Assembly: GCA_964203275.1 (NCBI GenBank)
Contig: CAXNMF010000015.1
Coordinates: 1 to 64,000 of the forward strand
Direction: 5' to 3'
Source: Ga0077527 sp945862135
GTDB taxonomy: Bacteria > Pseudomonadota > Gammaproteobacteria > Burkholderiales > SG8-41
Length of the DNA stretch: 64,000 bases
Of the stretch, positions 26,473 through 35,881 are shown in pieces (position 1 is the first letter of the stretch; each line of letters starts with the position of its first letter). The notes below the pieces were generated by a model. The model was not told the origin of the DNA. It saw nothing but the letters and a program-made list of their open reading frames with translations, and did not search any database. Both the position numbers and the translations under genes were made by a program.

Positions 26473-27977
26473 TAGCGGCGGCGTCCGCTGCCGAGTATCG
26501 AGCCCAGCACGCCACGGATGATTTCACGACCGACTTGCGAACCGATGGCGCGGGCCGCGCTTTTGGCGGCCATCTCGACGACGCCTTCACGGCGTCCGCC
26601 GCGAGGTCCGGTGCTGCCGCCCAACAGATCGCCGAGAGCGCCGAACATGCCTCCGCCTTCAGAAGCCGGCGCAGCCGCCGGTTGTTGAGCGGATGTTTGT
26701 TCCTTCACGCGCTGTGTGAGTTTTTCGTAGGCTGACTCGCGGTCTTCCATTTTCTCGTAGACCCCGGCGACCAGAGAATTTCTGATCGCTGCTGCGCGCT
26801 CTTCCGGCGTGACCGGACCGAGGCGGCTGCCCGGTGGCAGCACGAGGGCGCGTTCGACAATGCACGGCCGGCCTTTTTCGTCGAGCAGGGATACCAGTGC
26901 TTCACCGACCCCAAGTTCGGTGATCGCAGCCTCGACATCAAGCTTCGGATTGGCGCGCAGGGTAGTCGCTGCGCTTTTAACCGCCTTCTGGTCGCGTGGC
27001 GTGAATGCACGCAATGCATGCTGCACGCGATTGCCGAGTTGTCCGAGCACGGTCTCGGGAATGTCCAGCGGATTCTGGGTGACAAAATAGACGCCGACAC
27101 CCTTGGAGCGGATCAGCCGCACCACCTGCTCGATTTTCTCAAGCAATGCGTCAGGCGTATCGTTGAACAGCAGATGGGCTTCGTCAAAGAAAAACACCAG
27201 TTTGGGTTTTTCGGGATCACCGACTTCGGGCAGCTGTTCGAAAAGCTCGGACAGCAGCCACAGTAAAAACGTGGCGTAGAGCTTGGGCGAATTCATCAGC
27301 TTGTCGGCGGCGAGTATGTTGATCACGCCGCGGCCCTTGGCGTCGGTCTGGATCAGATCCTGGATGTTCAGCGCCGGTTCGGCGAAAAAACTGTCGCCGC
27401 CCTGCTGTTCGATTTCAAGCAGGCCGCGCTGGATGGCGCCGATCGAAGCGGCAGAAATATTGCCGTACTGGGTGGTGAAATTCTTCGCGTTGTCGCCGAC
27501 GTACTGCAGCATCGCACGCAGGTCCTTGAGATCGAGCAGCAGCAGGCCATTGTCATCGGCGATTTTGAACACCAGCGTCAGCACGCCCTGCTGGGTGTCA
27601 TTGAGGTTGAGCAGACGCGAAAGCAGCAGCGGCCCCATTTCTGAAATTGTCGCGCGCACCGGGTGACCCTGAGTGCCGAAAGCGTCCCAGAACACCACCG
27701 GGTTGCCGGCATAGGTGAATCCGTCGATGCCGAGTTGCTTGATGCGTTCCTCGATTTTCGGCTTGGGCTCGCCTTTTTGCGAAATGCCGGCGAGATCACC
27801 TTTGACATCGGCCATGAATACCGGCACGCCGATTTTCGAAAGCTCTTCGGCCAGACGCTGCAGCGTGACGGTTTTGCCGGTACCGGTGGCACCGGCGATC
27901 AGGCCGTGACGGTTGGCGAGGCCCGGGAGCAAGTGCAGCTCGTGACCGGATTTGGCGATCAGCATTGGTTCAGCCAT
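26472..27977 (-). CDS. HerA-like ATPase, DUF853 family
   Basis: A 501-residue P-loop ATPase of the DUF853/YjgR group, related to HerA-FtsK translocases. Walker A GATGTGKT is at residues 29-36 and Walker B in LVFFFDEAHLLF in the middle, with the arginine and sensor region in VYFVTQNPLDIPETVLGQLGNRVQHALRAFTPRD. A low-complexity Ala/Gly tail follows. It probably forms a hexameric motor on nucleic acid, but its biological role is undefined. Divergent from yebC. Confidence 0.88.
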   Translation of the reverse strand: MAEPMLIAKSGHELHLLPGLANRHGLIAGATGTGKTVTLQRLAEELSKIGVPVFMADVKGDLAGISQKGEPKPKIEERIKQLGIDGFTYAGNPVVFWDAFGTQGHPVRATISEMGPLLLSRLLNLNDTQQGVLTLVFKIADDNGLLLLDLKDLRAMLQYVGDNAKNFTTQYGNISAASIGAIQRGLLEIEQQGGDSFFAEPALNIQDLIQTDAKGRGVINILAADKLMNSPKLYATFLLWLLSELFEQLPEVGDPEKPKLVFFFDEAHLLFNDTPDALLEKIEQVVRLIRSKGVGVYFVTQNPLDIPETVLGQLGNRVQHALRAFTPRDQKAVKSAATTLRANPKLDVEAAITELGVGEALVSLLDEKGRPCIVERALVLPPGSRLGPVTPEERAAAIRNSLVAGVYEKMEDRESAYEKLTQRVKEQTSAQQPAAAPASEGGGMFGALGDLLGGSTGPRGGRREGVVEMAAKSAARAIGSQVGREIIRGVLGSILGSGRRR

Positions 27978-28053
27978 GGCGGATTCCTAAAGGTCTGTAT
28001 TGAAGGGGGCTATGTTAAAATTTCAAACATTCTAACGGGTAAATCAAGCAATC

Positions 28054-28785
28054 ATGGCCGGACATTCCAAGTGGGCAAACATCCAGCACCGCAAAGGGCG
28101 GCAGGACGCCAAGCGGGGCAAGATCTTTACGCGACTGATCAAGGAGATCACGGTGGCTGCGCGCCTCGGCGGTGGCGATGCCGACAGCAACCCGCGCCTG
28201 CGCCTGGCGATGGACAAGGCCTACGACAACAACATGCCCAAGGACAATGTCGAGCGTGCGATCAAACGCGGCACCGGCGACCTTGAAGGCGTCAATTACG
28301 AGGAAATCCGCTACGAGGGTTACGGCATCGGCGGCGCCGCGGTAATGGTTGATTGCATGACCGACAATCGCACCCGTACCGTGGCTGATGTGCGTCATGC
28401 GTTCACCAAGTATGGCGGGAATCTCGGCACCGACGGTTCAGTGGCCTTCCTGTTCAACCATTGCGGGCAATTGCTTTTTGCGCCGGGTACCGATGAGGCC
28501 AAGCTGATGGATGCCGCGATCGAGGCGGGCGCTGAAGACGTATTGACCCACGAAGACGGCAGTATTGAGGTTATTACCGGCCCGGCGGAATTTTCAGCGG
28601 TACGCAACGCGCTGGAGAAATCCGGATTCAAGCCGGAGCTTGCCGAAGTCACGATGAAGCCAACGACCGAAAACGCGCTGACCGGTGACGACGCTGTTCG
28701 CATGCAGAAACTCCTGGACGCGCTTGAAGCCGTTGATGACGTGCAGGAGGTCTACACCACCGCAGTCATTGACGAGCCCGCTTGA
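28054..28785 (+). CDS. yebC: YebC/PmpR family transcription or translation factor
   Basis: A 243-residue protein with the family start MAGHSKWANIQHRKGRQDAKRG and three YebC domains. YebC-family proteins bind DNA as regulators and some relieve ribosome stalling at proline runs. The gene lies directly before ruvC with a TTG/TGA overlap, the standard yebC-ruvC order. Confidence 0.95.
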   Translation: MAGHSKWANIQHRKGRQDAKRGKIFTRLIKEITVAARLGGGDADSNPRLRLAMDKAYDNNMPKDNVERAIKRGTGDLEGVNYEEIRYEGYGIGGAAVMVDCMTDNRTRTVADVRHAFTKYGGNLGTDGSVAFLFNHCGQLLFAPGTDEAKLMDAAIEAGAEDVLTHEDGSIEVITGPAEFSAVRNALEKSGFKPELAEVTMKPTTENALTGDDAVRMQKLLDALEAVDDVQEVYTTAVIDEPA

Positions 28786-29315
28786 GCGCGGTTCCCACGC
28801 TACGTATTTTAGGCATCGACCCCGGCCTGCGGGTCACCGGTTTCGGCATCATCGACCAGACGGGGCAGCAACTTGCTTATGTCGCCAGCGGCTGCGTGCG
28901 CAGCGGTGCCGGTGAATTGCCGGAACGACTGAAAGTGCTGTTGGAAGGTCTGCAGGAAGTGATTGCCGAGTATCGTCCGCAATGCGCAGCAATTGAGCAG
29001 GTGTTCGTCAACGTCAATCCCAAATCCACGTTGCTGCTGGGGCAGGCCCGCGGTGCGGCGATATGCGCTGCTGTTGGTGTTGCGCTGCCGGTTGCGGAAT
29101 ACACCGCGTTGCAGGTCAAGCAGGCGGTCGTCGGTGCTGGCAAGGCGCACAAAACCCAGGTGCAGATGATGGTGCGCAAACTGCTGCGATTGCCTGGCGA
29201 TCCGAGTCCGGATGCAGCCGATGCGCTGGCTTGCGCCATTTGCCACGCCCACGGCGGCCGCGGGTTTGCCGGCGTGGGCATGGGACAGCGCCGTCGTCGC
29301 GGGCGCCTCGGATGA
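28782..29315 (+). CDS. ruvC: Holliday junction endonuclease RuvC
   Basis: A 177-residue RNase H-fold resolvase. The catalytic acids are visible: D in ILGIDPGLRVTG, E in AIEQVFVNVN, and the Asp pair in SPDAADALACAICH. The start is a TTG overlapping the yebC stop; no later ATG exists before the catalytic strand. RuvC cuts junctions moved by RuvAB. Here ruvC is separated from ruvA by two glycosyltransferase-like genes, with which it overlaps by ATGA. Confidence 0.94.
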   Translation: MSAVPTLRILGIDPGLRVTGFGIIDQTGQQLAYVASGCVRSGAGELPERLKVLLEGLQEVIAEYRPQCAAIEQVFVNVNPKSTLLLGQARGAAICAAVGVALPVAEYTALQVKQAVVGAGKAHKTQVQMMVRKLLRLPGDPSPDAADALACAICHAHGGRGFAGVGMGQRRRRGRLG

Positions 29316-30517
29316 GCCGTATTCTTCTGGCGTGGGAACTGGGTGCTGCATCCGGCCACCTGGCCGGATTGCGGCCAGTAGTCGAAATGTTGCTCGCACG
29401 CGGGCATCAGGTGACGCTGGCCGCCCAGAATCTGCGTAATGCAGCACGGGTATTCAGCGGACTCGATTTTCCGATTGTTCAGGCCCCGCGCACCTATGAG
29501 CTTTATGGCGGGCTGGAGGATCCCCCGCTGAACTATTCCGAAATCCTGATGCGTTACGGCTATATAGACGTGCTGATGCTGACGGCTTTATTGCGGGCAT
29601 GGCGCGCACTGATTCAATTGACCGATGCGGACGTTCTGGTTGCAGACCATGCGCCGACAGCACTGCTTGCCGCGCGCAGTTTCCGCAACTTGCGCTGCAT
29701 CGCGTTCGGCAACTCTTTTGCGGTGCCTCCTCCGGTGCATCCTGCACCCAATATGCGCCACTGGCTTGACGTGCCGCAACAGCGCTTGCGCAACAGCGAT
29801 GCGCTGGTGCTGGAAACTATCAACCAGTCGCTGAGTTCCTCGGAGACTCCGCTGAGTGCGGTTCACCAGTTGTTTGACCGGGCTGATCACCTGTTTGTGG
29901 GCATACCCGAGCTTGATCCCTATGGTCCGCGTTCGGTCGAGTGCTATCTGGGCCTGTATGTCGGCGTCAGCGGGAAGGCGGCGGCAAACTGGCCGGCAGG
30001 CGACGGAAAACGGATATTCGCCTACCTTCGCGCGGATTTTTCTGAAATTGATTACGTGCTTGACGCGCTTTCGGCATGCGGGGCTCGATGCCTGATTCAC
30101 ATGGCCGGAACATCGCAGGTGTTAATCGAACGTTATCAATCGGACCGGCTGGTGTTCAGCAATGCACCTGTGGATATCGTGTCCGCGTCTGCACAATGTG
30201 ATTTCGCCATCTGCCATAGCGGCACAGGAACCGTGAATGCGTTGTTGCAGGCCGGCAAACCCATGCTGCTGTTGCCTGCGCAACTTGAGCAGTTCCTGCT
30301 GGCACGCAATGTCGAAGCGCTGGGCGCTGCGATTGTTGTACTTCCCGAGGAGGTCAACAGTGCGTTCGACGGCGCACTGAACGACATTCTGGAGAATCCC
30401 TCGTTTTCCGGGGGGGCGCGCGCACTGGCCGATCGTTACCGCGAACAATCCATGCAGGTGATGCTCGAATGCGCTGTTGCCGTGATCGAGGGTCGTGCGG
30501 CGGGGGCGGCGATATGA
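29312..30517 (+). CDS. GT-B fold glycosyltransferase-like protein, copy 1
   Basis: A 401-residue protein resembling UDP-sugar glycosyltransferases of the GT1/EryCIII type. The N-terminal domain starts LLAWELGAASGHLAGL and includes ADHAPTALLAARS; the nucleotide-sugar site is CHSGTGTVNALLQAGKPMLLLP followed by EQFLLARNVEALG. No signal peptide or helix is seen, so it is cytoplasmic. The next gene is a clear paralogue. It overlaps ruvC (ATGA) and the second copy (ATGA). Donor and acceptor are unknown. Confidence 0.75.
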   Translation: MSRILLAWELGAASGHLAGLRPVVEMLLARGHQVTLAAQNLRNAARVFSGLDFPIVQAPRTYELYGGLEDPPLNYSEILMRYGYIDVLMLTALLRAWRALIQLTDADVLVADHAPTALLAARSFRNLRCIAFGNSFAVPPPVHPAPNMRHWLDVPQQRLRNSDALVLETINQSLSSSETPLSAVHQLFDRADHLFVGIPELDPYGPRSVECYLGLYVGVSGKAAANWPAGDGKRIFAYLRADFSEIDYVLDALSACGARCLIHMAGTSQVLIERYQSDRLVFSNAPVDIVSASAQCDFAICHSGTGTVNALLQAGKPMLLLPAQLEQFLLARNVEALGAAIVVLPEEVNSAFDGALNDILENPSFSGGARALADRYREQSMQVMLECAVAVIEGRAAGAAI

Positions 30518-31722
30518 GTCGCATCCTTTTGGCTTGGGAGCTGGGTGCGGGTTTTGGCCACCTCGGTCCGTTTCTGATGATTGCCAATCGTTTGCTAGAA
30601 CGCGGCCATGAACTGCATATTGCGGCGCGCGAGGTGGCTAGCGCGGTTTCGGCCGTGGGTGATCTGCCGATTGCGGTGTACCAGGCGCCGGTTTGCCTGA
30701 ACGTGTATGGCGGACTGCAGGAACCACCACTGAATTACGCTGAAATCCTGATGCGTTACGGTTATCTCGACCGGGCCATGCTGCGCGGAATGCTTGCGGG
30801 GTGGCGGTCGCTGATGCGGATCACGCAAACGGATGTCGTGGTCGCCGATCACGCGCCCACGGCACTGATGGCGGCAAGACTGGAGGGGATTCCGATATCG
30901 GTGATCGGGACGCCGTTCAGCGTATTGCCGGAAATCCATCCCACGCCGAATATGCGCGACTGGGTTGCGGTACCGCCAGCCAGACTCGCGGACAGCGACC
31001 GGCGCGTTCTAGACGTTGTGAATGCGGTACTGTCGGATGATGGGCTGCAGTTATCCGCACTGCATCAGATTTTTTCGGGAACCGGAAAATTTTTCATCGG
31101 GACGCCTGAGACCGATCAGTACGGTGCGCGCGCGGACGCACTGTATTTCGGGCTCGCCGGGCGCAGCAGCGGCTCGGCGGTTCCTGAATGGCCGGCAGGT
31201 GAGGGCAAACGCGTGCTGCTGTATTTGCATGCCGACTATCCGCATGCCAAAGAAACCGTGCAGGCGCTGGCCAGTCTTCAGGCGAAGGTGATTGTTCACA
31301 TGCGTGGTGGCAGCAGCGAACTGCTGCAGGGTTTTGCCGCTGCGGGGGCATCGGTGTCAGAAGAACCGCTGGATCTCGACCGATTGCTGCCTGAAGCGGA
31401 TTTATGCGTGAGTCACGGGCCGGGGACTGCAATTGCTTCGTTGCAGGCGGGTGTTCCCGTACTGATTCTGCCCAAGCAGCTCGAGAACTTTCTGTTTGCC
31501 CGCTCGCTGGAGCGCATGGGCGTCGGCGCATTGGTCAATGCGGACCAGAAGTCACCGGACATACGTAGCGCACTGGCGGCGGTGCTGTCGAGCGAATCAC
31601 ACGCTGCTGCGGCGAAGGCCTTTGCAGAACGGCACCGCGGTACTTGGGTTGATACAATTGCCGTGCAGGTTGTCGCCCGTATCGAGGCGCTAGCCGGCTT
31701 GCCACGCAAGGAAAAATCATGA
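30514..31722 (+). CDS. GT-B fold glycosyltransferase-like protein, copy 2
   Basis: A 402-residue paralogue of the preceding gene with the same N-terminus (MSRILLAWELGAG), the shared PPLNYxEILMRYGY and HPxPNMRxW blocks, and the C-terminal site SHGPGTAIASLQAGVPVLILP then ENFLFARSLERMG. It reads as a tandem duplication that has diverged, perhaps forming a heterodimer or acting in sequence with copy 1. It overlaps ruvA by ATGA, so the pair is embedded in the ruv operon. Confidence 0.75.
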   Translation: MSRILLAWELGAGFGHLGPFLMIANRLLERGHELHIAAREVASAVSAVGDLPIAVYQAPVCLNVYGGLQEPPLNYAEILMRYGYLDRAMLRGMLAGWRSLMRITQTDVVVADHAPTALMAARLEGIPISVIGTPFSVLPEIHPTPNMRDWVAVPPARLADSDRRVLDVVNAVLSDDGLQLSALHQIFSGTGKFFIGTPETDQYGARADALYFGLAGRSSGSAVPEWPAGEGKRVLLYLHADYPHAKETVQALASLQAKVIVHMRGGSSELLQGFAAAGASVSEEPLDLDRLLPEADLCVSHGPGTAIASLQAGVPVLILPKQLENFLFARSLERMGVGALVNADQKSPDIRSALAAVLSSESHAAAAKAFAERHRGTWVDTIAVQVVARIEALAGLPRKEKS

Positions 31723-32297
31723 TCGGGCGTATTGCCGGACGGTTATTGCTCAAGCAGCCGCCGCAAATCATTGTCGACGTCAACGGTGTCGGCTACGAAA
31801 TCGACGTGCCGATGAGCACGCTGTACCAGTTACCCGCCACCGGCGAGGCAGTCACGCTGTTTACCCACCTTGCCGTGCGTGAGGACGCGCACCAGCTGTT
31901 CGGTTTTGCCACGGAAGCGGAACGCGCGCTGTTCCGGCAATTGATCAAGATCTCGGGCATCGGCGCGCGCACCGCACTTTCGGTGTTGTCGGGTATGTCG
32001 GTCGCTGAGTTGCATGAGGCCGTCAGCGCCAAGGATGGCGGGCGCTTGACCAAGATTCCGGGGATCGGCAAGAAAACCGCGGAGCGTCTGTTGCTGGAAT
32101 TGCGCGACCGCCTGCCCAAGGGCGTGGTTCAGGCGGGGGCGTCAGCCGCATCTTCCGAAGGCAGTGACATCGCCAACGCACTGGGTGCGCTTGGCTACAA
32201 TGACAAGGAAGTGACGTGGGCGGTCACCCAGTTGCCGGCCGGCCTGACCGTGACCGACGGTATCCGCCAGGCGCTGAAACTGTTGTCGAAATCCTGA
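31719..32297 (+). CDS. ruvA: Holliday junction DNA helicase subunit RuvA
   Basis: A 192-residue junction-binding protein: N-terminal OB domain (MIGRIAGRLLLKQPPQIIVDVNGVGYEI), two helix-hairpin-helix motifs (LIKISGIGARTALSVLSG and LTKIPGIGKKTAERLL), and the C-terminal RuvB-contacting domain (ANALGALGYNDKEV). It is followed 31 bases later by ruvB. Confidence 0.96.
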   Translation: MIGRIAGRLLLKQPPQIIVDVNGVGYEIDVPMSTLYQLPATGEAVTLFTHLAVREDAHQLFGFATEAERALFRQLIKISGIGARTALSVLSGMSVAELHEAVSAKDGGRLTKIPGIGKKTAERLLLELRDRLPKGVVQAGASAASSEGSDIANALGALGYNDKEVTWAVTQLPAGLTVTDGIRQALKLLSKS

Positions 32298-32328
32298 TCA
32301 AGCATACGAATAAGCGTAAAACGGACCC

Positions 32329-33381
32329 ATGATTGAAACCGACCGCCTGATTTCAGCCGCCCCGGCCTCCGTGCAGGAGGAAGTCATCGAGCGCGCGCTG
32401 CGGCCGAAGGCGCTGGATGAATATGTCGGTCAGGAAAAAGTACGCGGCCAGCTGTCGATCTTCATCGAGGCTGCGCGCAAGCGCAAGGAAGCGCTGGACC
32501 ACGTGCTGTTGTTCGGGCCGCCGGGTCTGGGCAAGACCACTCTGGCACACATCATTGCCCGGGAAATGGGCGTCAACCTGCGGCATACCTCCGGCCCGGT
32601 GATTGAACGTGCCGGCGACCTTGCGGCGATGTTGACCAATCTTGAGCCCAACGATGTGCTGTTCATCGACGAGATTCACCGCCTGTCGCCGGTGGTCGAG
32701 GAGATCCTGTATCCGGCGCTGGAGGATTTCCAGATCGACATCATGATCGGGGAGGGTCCGGCGGCACGTTCAGTAAAGCTCGACCTGCCGCCGTTCACGC
32801 TGGTCGGTGCCACCACGCGCGCCGGCATGCTCACCAATCCGCTGCGTGACCGCTTCGGCATTGTGGCGCGGCTGGAGTTCTATAACGCAGATGAACTGAC
32901 CCGGATCGTTGAGCGCTCGGCGCGCCTGCTGGAGGTGGAAGTTGACGCCGCCGGTGCACGCGAAATCGCTACCCGGTCGCGCGGCACGCCGCGGATCTCC
33001 AATCGACTGCTGCGTCGCGTGCGCGATTTCGCCGAGGTGCGCGCCGATGGCCATGTGACGCGTAGCGTCGCTGACGATGCGCTGAAAATGCTCGATGTCG
33101 ATCCGGTGGGGTTTGATGTGATGGATCGCAAGTTGCTGCGCGCGGTGATCGACAAATTCGGCGGCGGGCCGGTTGGCGTCGACAACCTCGCGGCGGCAAT
33201 TGGTGAGGAGCGCGACACCATTGAAGACGTGCTGGAGCCTTACCTGATCCAGCAGGGTTACCTGCAGCGCACTCTGCGTGGACGCATCGCGACGGCGCAG
33301 GCCTATCGCCATTTCGGGCTCGCAGAGCCCAGGGGCGACGGACCACGCGATCTCTGGGATGGCGGCACGGCAGAGTCATGA
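32329..33381 (+). CDS. ruvB: Holliday junction branch migration ATPase RuvB
   Basis: A 350-residue AAA+ motor. Walker A GPPGLGKTT, Walker B LFIDEIHRL, sensor 1 in LVGATTRAGML, arginine finger region PLRDRFGIVARLEF, and the winged-helix domain with RTLRGRIATAQAYRHFG. It drives branch migration with RuvA. Intact and normal in length. Confidence 0.97.
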   Translation: MIETDRLISAAPASVQEEVIERALRPKALDEYVGQEKVRGQLSIFIEAARKRKEALDHVLLFGPPGLGKTTLAHIIAREMGVNLRHTSGPVIERAGDLAAMLTNLEPNDVLFIDEIHRLSPVVEEILYPALEDFQIDIMIGEGPAARSVKLDLPPFTLVGATTRAGMLTNPLRDRFGIVARLEFYNADELTRIVERSARLLEVEVDAAGAREIATRSRGTPRISNRLLRRVRDFAEVRADGHVTRSVADDALKMLDVDPVGFDVMDRKLLRAVIDKFGGGPVGVDNLAAAIGEERDTIEDVLEPYLIQQGYLQRTLRGRIATAQAYRHFGLAEPRGDGPRDLWDGGTAES

Positions 33382-33420
33382 TATTTATAAGTTATTGATT
33401 TAATTGATAAAATAATAAAA

Positions 33421-33864
33421 ATGCAGGGTAGTGCAAATACAGCTTCCGATTCGACGCAACCCTTTTTGTGGCCGGTGCGCGTTTATTACGAAGACACCGA
33501 CGCCGGCGGCGTGGTGTATTACGCGAACTACCTGCGCTTCATGGAGCGCGCGCGTACTGAATGGCTGCGCGCCATGGGCTTTGAGCAGTCAGTAATGGCT
33601 GCAGAGCATCGCGTACTGTTTGTCGTGCGTGCGGTGAACATCGATTATCTGAAGCCGTCGCGGTTTGACGACAGCTTGCAGGTGACCGTGGAAGTCGTTA
33701 ACGTCGGCGGCAGCCGCATTAGTTTTCTGCAGCGCGTGCTGCGCGGGGACGAGGAAATCGTGAGGGCCGATGTTGATGTGGTGTGCGTGAATACCGACAC
33801 CTTCAGGCCGGCGCGTGTGCCCCGGGAAATGCGTATAACAATAGGAATGGGAATGGAAGAGTGA
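33421..33864 (+). CDS. ybgC: acyl-CoA thioesterase YbgC (Tol-Pal associated)
   Basis: A 147-residue hotdog-fold thioesterase. The catalytic Asp is in YYEDTDAGGVVYYANYLRFMERART. It opens the tol-pal operon as in most proteobacteria. The ATG is preceded by an AT-rich tract with no Shine-Dalgarno sequence. Its stop overlaps the tolQ GTG start. Confidence 0.94.
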   Translation: MQGSANTASDSTQPFLWPVRVYYEDTDAGGVVYYANYLRFMERARTEWLRAMGFEQSVMAAEHRVLFVVRAVNIDYLKPSRFDDSLQVTVEVVNVGGSRISFLQRVLRGDEEIVRADVDVVCVNTDTFRPARVPREMRITIGMGMEE

Positions 33865-34544
33865 ACGCAACACTGACGCATGACATGTCGGTACTCAGCC
33901 TGATTACCGGGGCGAGCATACCGGTCCAGCTGGTGATGGCGATGCTGCTGCTGGCTTCGTTGTTTTCCTGGTATTACATTTTCCTCAAGGTTTTCACGCT
34001 GCGCCGCGCCGCGCAGCAGACCGCCGATTTCGAGCGCCAGTTCTGGAGCGGCGCCGATCTCAACGAACTTTATCAGCGTGCGGTCAATGCGCGCGAATCG
34101 GCAGGCACCCTGGAGCGGATTTTTGAAGCCGGTTTCCGTGAGTTCACCAAACACCGGCGCGAACCCGGCACCGATGTCGGTGCACTGATGGACAGCACGC
34201 GGCGTGCGATGCGTGCGACTTACCAGCGCGAGATGGACAAACTCGAGTCGTCGCTGTCTTTTCTCGCGTCGGTCGGTTCGGTCAGCCCTTACGTCGGCCT
34301 GCTGGGTACGGTGTGGGGCATCATGAATTCGTTTCGCGGGCTTGCCAACGTCGGGCAGGCCACTTTGAGTCATGTTGCTCCCGGCATCGCCGAGGCGCTG
34401 ATCGCCACGGCAATCGGCCTGTTCGCGGCAATTCCTGCGGTAGTGGCCTACAACCGATTTGCAGGGGACGTGAACCAGCTGGCGATCCGTTTCGAATCGT
34501 TCACCGAAGAATTCTCCAACATCCTGCAGCGTCAGTTGCATTGA
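33861..34544 (+). CDS. tolQ: Tol-Pal system protein TolQ
   Basis: A 227-residue inner-membrane proton-channel subunit with three helices (about residues 18-38, 135-160, 172-195) and the typical SVSPYVGLLGTVWGIMNSFRGLA and ALIATAIGLFAAIPAVVAYN stretches. The GTG at 33861 overlapping the ybgC stop gives an N-terminus (MNATLTHDMSVLSLI) like that of related TolQ proteins, so it is preferred to the ATG at 33885. With TolR it energises TolA. Confidence 0.93.
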   Translation: MNATLTHDMSVLSLITGASIPVQLVMAMLLLASLFSWYYIFLKVFTLRRAAQQTADFERQFWSGADLNELYQRAVNARESAGTLERIFEAGFREFTKHRREPGTDVGALMDSTRRAMRATYQREMDKLESSLSFLASVGSVSPYVGLLGTVWGIMNSFRGLANVGQATLSHVAPGIAEALIATAIGLFAAIPAVVAYNRFAGDVNQLAIRFESFTEEFSNILQRQLH

Positions 34545-34548
34545 ACGC

Positions 34549-34968
34549 ATGCTGATCGAAAAGCGCAGCGGCCGCCGCCTGATGAACCAGATCAACGTCG
34601 TTCCGTACATCGACGTGATGCTGGTGCTGCTGGTGATCTTCATGGTCACTGCTCCGATGATGAATCCGAGCAAGGTGGACCTGCCGTCAGTGGGTAAATC
34701 CTCCGAGATCAAGACGCCGCCACTGCAGATCATCGTCGATAAAAAAGGCGATTTGACCTTCCGAGATCAGGATGGCAAGGCCGAGCGCAAGGTGAAGTGG
34801 GATGAAGTGATTGCCATCATCAAGGAGCGGCAATCGAAGAATCCGGAACAGGCGGTCGTCATCGCGGCGGACAAGGAAGTGCTTTACGAAAAAGTGGTCG
34901 AAGTGATGAATACGTTGCAGAGGAACAATGTTCAACGGGTGGGATTGCTGGTTCGCCCCGGAAACTAG
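34549..34968 (+). CDS. tolR: Tol-Pal system protein TolR
   Basis: A 139-residue ExbD/TolR protein with one membrane helix carrying the proton-carrying Asp in VVPYIDVMLVLLVIFMVTAPMM, and a periplasmic domain ending VQRVGLLVRP. It forms the stator channel with TolQ. It follows tolQ by four bases and abuts tolA. Confidence 0.95.
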   Translation: MLIEKRSGRRLMNQINVVPYIDVMLVLLVIFMVTAPMMNPSKVDLPSVGKSSEIKTPPLQIIVDKKGDLTFRDQDGKAERKVKWDEVIAIIKERQSKNPEQAVVIAADKEVLYEKVVEVMNTLQRNNVQRVGLLVRPGN

Positions 34969-35820
34969 ATGACGGTCGCCATGTTCCAATCCCGCGAACA
35001 GGCTCTTGCCGGCGGGCTGGCCTTCGTGATGCATGTGCTGTTTCTGGTGCTGTTGGTATTCGGCGTCAGCTGGCAGCACAAGCAGATTGATTCCGCAGTG
35101 GTGGTTGACCTGTGGCGAGATGTGCCGGCGGCAGCGCCATCCCGGACGCCACCGCCGGAGCCCGCAGTGAAGCCGGAGCCGAAACCGGAGCCGCCGCCAC
35201 CCGCACCCAAGGTCGAAGCAAAGCCTCAGCCGAAACCGGAGCCTGCTCCCGCCGCCAAACCGGATATTGCACTCAAAGAAAAGCTGGAGAAGGAACGCAA
35301 GCTCAAGGAGCAGGCCGCGACGGATGCGAAGAAACGCGCTGAAGAAAAAGCGCGCGAAGCCGAGGCGGAAAAGAAAAAGCGCGCCGAAGCGGATGCATTG
35401 AAAAAGAAACAGGCGGCTGACGCCGAAGCAAAACGCGTGGCGAACGAACAGGCCAGGGCGCAGGAGGCGCTGGCGGCGCAGCAGGCTGCGGCACAAAAAC
35501 GAGAAATTGATAAATACATGGATGGTATTCGCAGCGAGGTCAAACCTAACGTGCGTGTGCCAGCCGGTACGTCAGCGAAATCGCAGCAGGCGGAATTCGA
35601 TTGTGACACTGCTGCCCGGGAGGCGAGGTGCTTGACGTGCGCCTCAGCTAAAACGTTCCAGTGGCAGCATTCCCGACTTATGATAAGTCTATTGTAAAAC
35701 GGGCCATAGTTAAGGCGCAGCCATTTGCCGGTGCCGACCGGAAATCAGTGTTCATGCAGGTATTTTCGTCGAATTTCATCAATGGCTTTTAGACCGGTTC
35801 AAAGTAATATTTCTGCGTAA
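34969..35820 (+). CDS. tolA: TolA, C-terminal domain broken by several one-base insertions
   Basis: The first ~210 residues are in frame: an N-terminal anchor (about 12-34), a Pro/Lys-rich and then Ala/Lys/Glu-rich helical domain, and the start of the C-terminal domain. After AEFD (35601) the frame is lost, but the family sequence can be followed across frames: VTLLPG, GEVLDVRLS, SSGSIP, then YDKSIVKRAIVKAQPFAG. Extra bases best explaining it lie near 35602, 35621, 35649, 35656 and 35676, perhaps one more near 35790. The end is therefore 35792 or, with FRPVQ restored, 35820. The uncorrected frame stops at 35697. TolA links TolQR to Pal and TolB. Confidence 0.75.
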
Positions 35821-35881
35821 TACTGAAGCGGAACCGATTTGCAGACAGGCGGTCACACATATCAGTGCAGGTGAAGACAAA

